From Colius striatus (taxonomy: Eukaryota; Chordata; Aves; Coliiformes; Coliidae), in assembly GCF_028858725.1 (NCBI RefSeq), contig NC_084767.1:21033895-21097894 (forward strand): a stretch of 64,000 nt of DNA. Direction: 5' to 3'. The position numbers were made by a program, and so were the translations under genes. Shown here piece by piece: positions 58,210 through 64,000 of the stretch; the stretch's first letter is position 1; the number at the start of each line of letters is the position of its first letter. Below the pieces are notes generated by a model. The model did not search any database. It was not told the origin of the DNA and saw only the letters and a program-made list of their open reading frames with translations.

Positions 58210-61200
58210 CTGAACAAGAACAGAAAAATAACAAGAAAGTTGTCAATACAGGGTACAAAAATCAAATTGAGTTTAAGCTGAGATTAAATTTGGATACTCT
58301 GGACAACATCAAAACCATGGGAAAATGTCCCGAGGTGGTCTCTAAGAGACACAAAAGGAAGTGGGATACTTGACTGCTCACTGTGTTTCCAAAAGACTAC
58401 CTTAAGATGTAGCAAAGGAGGACATCAGCATCTGTTTTCCATCCTAAAGTGAAACCTGGTTGGAGATACCTTAGGCACACAGAAAGCTTTTATCTTCACT
58501 CTTGGAGACCTCACAATTCCAGAGTGTCCCATCTCAGGCTTTCAATTTCCCTCTCTGGGTCTTTGCCCTCTCAATCCTGGTTCCACACTCCTCCTGCCCC
58601 AGAGGCTCTTTACAAACTACCTCAGATCCTCAATCCTCTAAACTCCCCTCATTCCAGATGCATTCCATCCCTCAGTTTAAGCCCTACACCCCACTGTCAG
58701 CCACCTAGTCTCTGATATCCATTCTGCCAACTGCCTCATCCCCCACTATTCTATCCTAAATCCTTGCAACCCCTTCCACCCTAACTTCCCACTTCAAATC
58801 TCTTCCCAATCAAGTCATCCGATACCGAATTCTCAATTTCTCCAAACTGTGGTGCCGAGATCCTCCTTAGACCTCCAACACCCAGTCTCAGGTCAGGTCT
58901 CCTCTGCCTCACTCCACCCTGGACAATGCTGCTGCTGTCTACACTGTCAAGTTAGCATCCAGTCCATCTTTTCATCAGCCACTCGTGCCCAGCCCTACCC
59001 TGAAGCTACCTGCTACGAGAAGGCAAAATTAATCTTTTTCTCTGGACCTGAATGGGGATTAGAATCCAGAGAAAAACCACATTTATAGAAAAATAGACCA
59101 TTTCTAAGGCTACAAGGAGAAGAAATACCTGGGAAAAAGATGACACATATATGCCCTATAGAGAGTGCAAAACAAATACCACAACTATGAAAACATACAT
59201 AGCTCAAGATTATTTATGTTATCAAGAGCTGGTTTATACCTCAAACTGTGTTTTCAACCAGTTGGATGCACTGAATATACTGTTTAGGAGACCCTAAGTG
59301 AGATTCTGCTGTGAATGTACTTGAAGCAAAACTATTTTAATGTGAATATAGCTAACATTAACAGGAAAATAGAAGTCTGGCTATTTTGTATTTCAAGCAA
59401 GGTCCTGTAAGAGTTCTTTATTTTACTTTTCAAATGTTCCATTATTCGTCTTAAATGCTTTCAGTCACAGAGAAAAGGCTAAGTCTATGATTCCAACAAA
59501 GACCTTAACTGGCCGTTTAGTCCAGTTCCCAGAACCAGGCAATTCCCTTTTCCAAGTATGATGAACTCCATTCACGACTTCTGACCTGACATAATTTTAA
59601 GCTGCTGTTACAAACCTCAGAAAACAGAAGCAATACCACAGTCTCCTTACATCTTTTCTAGTGCTTTACTATCCCCAGGTATTTAAAGAAATTTCTACAC
59701 GCCCTGAAGTAAGCCAAGAAACATGAACACAGAAATAAGGATGAATATAGAAAAAGAGGATAAGCATCACAAGCTTAGATTGATGCAACAGCATTTACAC
59801 TAAATATTGGGGCAAATATCATCACAGTAAGGATAAGGAGACTGCAGAGCCTGGGCAGCAAAGCAGATTTTGTTTTGGGACAAAAACATAGATTAAATGA
59901 GCTCTGGAAGTCCACAGCAACCCTGTGATTCCTTGATTTAGTCACCCATGTCTCTTACTGTAGCAACCATACTTTCTCTGTGTTAAGACAATATATAAAT
60001 ATGCAAGATAGAACTCATAGGTGAATTGCACAAAAGAAAACTGAGCAGATATGGATCTGTACTCAATTCTTTAACCGTTTGTCAGATTTGCTAAGAACCC
60101 ATAGTAGCTTTTGAAATGAAATGAAATGGACACAGAATTGCTCCAGCAACTTGAACTCTTCAAGACATGTAGCATACACATACACTGCCAATGTAAGAGC
60201 ACAACACACACCAGCAGAAGGAAAACAAACCAGTTTAGTATGTAGTTCCTCTAGACAATATGTGAAGAGCCCAGCCCTCCCTTACAGATGGGTACACTTG
60301 CACAGGCTTCTCCAGATGTGTTCAGTTTGCTATTGGCTGATAAATACAAGTCATAGGATTAATTAAGGCTTTTGAGGAGCTGCTGGAGATATGCACAGAG
60401 ATTATACACCTCAAGAAGTTCTAGTCTGGGTAAGTACTTTCTGTGTTTGAGCGATAATCCACAACCACATTCTAGCTATTTTTCACTTCAGACACTAATT
60501 TTGCAAACTCACAGTTGCCAAGAGTAGTATCTCTGATGCCTGTATAACAGCAGCTCTATCATTGTGGTGCCACACTCCCTGCCTTTTCTACCATAGTCCT
60601 ATAATAATCACGTGAACTAAGCTCCAAGATTCCCCATCAAGTGTTCACGAAGTTGTGGATGTAACTCAGGCTCTGGCAGAATGCACACAGGTTAAAGAAG
60701 AGTCTCCCCCAAAAGCAATTTCTCTCACAACACATTCGGAGCTGTCACAGCCTCCTGTCATCACAAGATGCAACAGAGCAAATTATCCAGGGCTGAAATT
60801 AATTTATTAACTGAAATTAATTATTTAAGTCCAGTTAAACCATGACAATGGTGCACAGATGATGGCAAAGCATAGCATGTACAGATCTATGTGCACCCAC
60901 AGGAAAGGCACATATGTAGTCTGATCTCCTGAGAAAAACACTACCACCTTTGTTAAAACAAGCAGAGGATTTTTCTGTCTATATCCTAAGAAATGTAGCC
61001 ATTAAGGAGGCAACGGCTTCTTTTTAGTGTCAAAAGGAGCACCATTGCATTCTGAGGAACAAAACATTGATTAGATAAAACCAAAATAAACAGTCTTGAC
61101 CATTTCAGACAAAAATGCAAGTTAAGGGAAACAAGTAATGAGGCTAATAGGTCCTATGTTGATTTGAAAATGTTGCATGATAGCAAATTTTGGCAGTCTC

Positions 61201-62330
61201 AGTAAGAGTAATCTGTTTGAGCAACTGTGATTTTTTTAAGTACCTGTTCTGCAACTGTATAGATATAATTTTGAGCACCACAAATAGATCAGATCACAGA
61301 TTTGTTTCTTAGTAGAGACAAACCTGATACTCATTAATCCTACTTCAAATCATGCAATTCCCCAGCACATCCCTCCCGGCTCCCAAGATCATCATTAGCA
61401 AATGTCAAGCTCCACTCTAAGTGCATTTTATTAGTGAGGTCCTTTTACTCACATTAGTACTCCACATCAAAAAAAGGGAGGAAGCATCAGCTTTTCAAGG
61501 AATAAGCCATGTCAATCAACTCCAAAGAATCTGATTTTTATGTATCATATTTTCCACACACTACAACACTTACAAACCAGAGGAAGAGTACTACAGATGG
61601 CTGAGGCAAGAGAAAGGAGACGAATTTTAGGGTACTTGCAGCCAATATAATGTGAACAAGCTGTAATAAGCTGCTGCAAGAGCTGGACTGCAGCTCCAGG
61701 GAGAACGTCAGTCCTCAAATGTACTTTAACCAGCTAAGGTGGACATTCCCTCTCACTGAGCAGGCAGCAGCCAATTTCAGGACAATGAACTGGTTACCAA
61801 AAATGCAACACAAAATTGTGTTAGAGGGAGATTTGAATGGAAATAAAGATTTAGTGTCAGGCAAGACAGCCCACTGCAGCTTTTTCATTCTAACGGGAAT
61901 TTACCTAGATAATTCTTTTTTATTTACCTGAGGAACTTGGTTTACCCAGCTCACACCTTTTGGGGGAAAGAAGGTCTAGAAACATTTATTCTGTGCATAT
62001 AAACACAATTCATCTAAAAACATAAGACTACCTTTTGAGTAGACCACAAAACATAATCACAGCAGCTATAAATTTCTCTGATCTAAAAGTTTGCTACTCT
62101 GCAGTCAAGCCTGCACACTTTAGGAGGGGGAAAAAAGCCACATTCAATTTGGCACCTAAAAATTTTACATCAGCATTGAACTTCCAAAGCCAGTGTAAAA
62201 CTCTATGGATCCTTCTTGCTTGTTTTTAGTTTCATCTTTTTCCCCCATAATTATCTTTCCTTACCATTCTGCTCTCCTAATTTTTTCCTATCCATTTCAA
62301 ATGCATGTCTCTAGTCTCCCTTACACTTCA

Positions 62331-62432
62331 CAGAATCACAGAATGGTAGGGGTTGGAGGGGACGTTTAGAGACCATCTAGTCCAAACCCCCTGCTGAAGC
62401 AGGTCCACCTATACCAGGCTACACAAGAACAT
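62331..62432 (-). mobile_element. CR1 LINE 3' fragment, minus orientation
   Basis: CAGAATCACAGAATGGTAGG at the 3' end, then GGTTGGAGGGGACGTTTAGA and CATCTAGTCCAAACCCCCTG. Only about 100 bp, heavily 5'-truncated. Confidence 0.88.
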
Positions 62433-62650
62433 AACTTCCTTCAGTTCTTGCTGTATTTTTCTTTATTAATCCTCCTTTAAATTAACTTATTTTGACAGCC
62501 CACTGTGTATTATTAGAAGCTAACAGCAAGCTTGGCCCCCAAAAGAAAAATGGAGCTGGCAAACACAAATATAATGACAATATAGTGCCCTTCAAGTCTA
62601 ATGGCAATTAAACATTCCCTTAAATATTGATCAGTGAAATGAGTAGTCTT

Positions 62651-62690
62651 TCTGATTTGCTTCTGATTTGCTTCTGATTTGCTGAATTTG
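62651..62690. repeat. Short tandem repeat of TCTGATTTGCT (11 bp)
   Basis: Three clear units and a degenerate fourth. Too short and irregular for a CRISPR or satellite call. Confidence 0.7.
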
Positions 62691-63729
62691 CTTTCTGATG
62701 CATTACAGAAGTCATAAGTTTGTGGGGATTTTTTGCCAAAATGCTAATCATTCCAGTAATTTATCTGGCTGTTTATAAAGTACTATTCCTCTTGTTAAAA
62801 TTGAAAAAAAGAACTTATCAATTCGTTCACTCAGTGTTACAGCAACACAATCCAGAAAAAGTCCACACACATCATTACAAACCTGAACCTCCTTTTTGTG
62901 CTACATTAGCAAGAGGTGTTCCTAGAAATCAAAACACACAGACATATACAAGAACATGACATTGTGATCCATGCCATCTTCTATATCACTAATAATTCAT
63001 AAGCATTATAGATAGTACTTATCTTTTATCTGGCAAAACCACATTTCATCTTTGTTATGACACAAAGTTCCTGATGACATTGTTGATCTGTGTCTTCAAT
63101 TGGAGTACACCAGCTACAGAAATGGTTTTATCCTATTGTCATGTACATTTGTTGCAACATTCCTGGCTGGTAATTTATGCATTTTCTGAGATAATCAATA
63201 TTACCTGTTTGCAATTTTTCCCATACAGAGATGGAATAATTAATGTCTCAAGCTCCCCTCTAGATTCCTTGCAGGGGATTCAAAGCAGGATTCAGTCCAG
63301 CAGGACTCACTGGCACAGACATACAGACTTTGTAATCTGCCCTGTGTTTCCACAACACACAGATGTACTTCTGTTCAACGCATCACAAAATGATTTTGTG
63401 TTTCCTGTGGGACATACCACTGGATGCCATAAGCACTGTTGTAAAGCAAGCACAACACGCATTTAGTTTCAGTTAGTCCCTGTTTTGTTTATTTTCTTCT
63501 GTCTTTCCCCTGAGGAAGAGGGGCCTTCCCCCACCTCTGCCTACTGGGGCAGACAACTGTGGGCTCTGTAAGCCAGGACAATATGTCAAGACCATTGTTC
63601 AGTTTTCTCTTAAGTTAACAGTAAAATATTATTAAGATGCATATGAGAGGTCAGAGGCAGACACAACTTTTAATACTAACATATGTACTATAATTTTTAA
63701 AGAAGCCTGTACCAATAGGACAGGATGTG

Positions 63730-63925
63730 ATAGTTTTAAACAAAACACAGTGGATTCAAACTAGATAGAAGGAAGAAATTTTTTATGAGGGTTATGAAAC
63801 CCTCAAACAGGTTGCCCAGAGAGGTGGTAGATACCTCAACCCTGGAAACATTCAAGGTTAACTTGTTTGGGGCTCTGAGCAACCTGGTGTAGCTGCTGGT
63901 GACAGGGCTAGAAGACATGTCTTAA
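63730..63925 (+). mobile_element. CR1 LINE fragment, plus orientation, lacking its 3' tail
   Basis: ACTAGATAGAAGGAAGAAAT, CAAACAGGTTGCCCAGAGAG and GAGCAACCTGGTGTAG match the CR1 3' UTR layout. The usual tail with ATTCTATGA is missing and the next CR1 begins at once. Confidence 0.8.
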
Positions 63926-63926
63926 G

Positions 63927-64000
63927 AGAAGCAACTGAGGACTCTGGGTATGTCTAGTTTGGAGCACAGGCAGCTGACAGGGTGACCTCATTGCTCTCTA
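63927..64000 (+). mobile_element. CR1 LINE fragment continuing past the window end
   Basis: AACTGAGGACTCTGGGTATG, then TAGTTTGGAGCACAGG and GACCTCATTGCTCTCTA match the CR1 ORF2 end ('[17 protein letters not shown]' region). It runs off the window. Confidence 0.7.

Larger units (their letters stand above)
58210..64000 (-). other. PCNT: PCNT intron upstream of w1 (5' exons beyond window)
   Basis: 5.8 kb with no coiled-coil exon recognised on the minus strand. It contains a C-rich, G-poor tract (58500-59000), a short 11-mer tandem array (62651-62690) and CR1 fragments at 62331-62432, 63730-63925 and 63927-64000. A small exon could have been missed. Confidence 0.6.

Noticed and set aside
62651..62690. 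Regular short repeats resembling a CRISPR-like array
   Set aside because: 11-bp head-to-tail units without spacers in a vertebrate intron: a simple tandem repeat.

Overview
The window is vertebrate nuclear DNA, most likely from a bird. Two things point there: about a dozen copies of CR1 LINEs ending in the typical (ATTCTATG)n tail, and avian-type ERV solo LTRs, set in intron-rich, mostly AT-rich sequence with one sharp CpG island. There is no prokaryotic gene organisation, CRISPR array or operon.

Main content: positions 58209 to 16088, minus strand, carry the last 25 coding exons that I can chain of the pericentrin gene (PCNT). Every splice junction is phase-compatible, and the chain reads 1,998 codons plus a stop. 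That is roughly the C-terminal 60 percent of a protein that is about 3,300 residues in human. The fragment holds an N-terminal coiled-coil block, a central less-structured block with a candidate separase cleavage site, a second coiled-coil block, and the PACT centrosome-targeting region followed by a short basic tail. The 5' exons lie beyond position 64000. The family call rests on the PACT sequence and on a C-terminal motif that is pericentrin-like rather than AKAP9-like, and it is supported by the neighbour.

Downstream on the same strand, a CpG island (about 12240-13275) contains the first coding exon of DIP2A (12791-12695). Its large first intron fills the rest of the window to position 1. 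PCNT followed by DIP2A in the same direction is the order seen in human 21q22.3. The intergenic gap is about 2.5-3 kb.

Mobile DNA: solo LTRs at 1340-2554 and 26451-27238 belong to one family, are in opposite orientations, and are flanked by 5-bp duplications. A different ERVL-like LTR fragment lies at 45385-45935. CR1 copies are scattered, including a same-orientation doublet at 34196-35660 that ends about 28 bp from a pericentrin splice donor. PCNT builds the pericentriolar matrix. DIP2A is a cell-surface/cytoplasmic disco-interacting protein family member. No functional link between the two is visible beyond conserved adjacency.

Possibly novel items are modest: a 264-nt phase-0/0 candidate cassette exon at 43049-43312, a homotypic CAAGTG cluster at 20441-20518, a VNTR inside the first LTR, and a C-rich strand-asymmetric tract at 58500-59000. 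No undescribed multi-gene system is evident.
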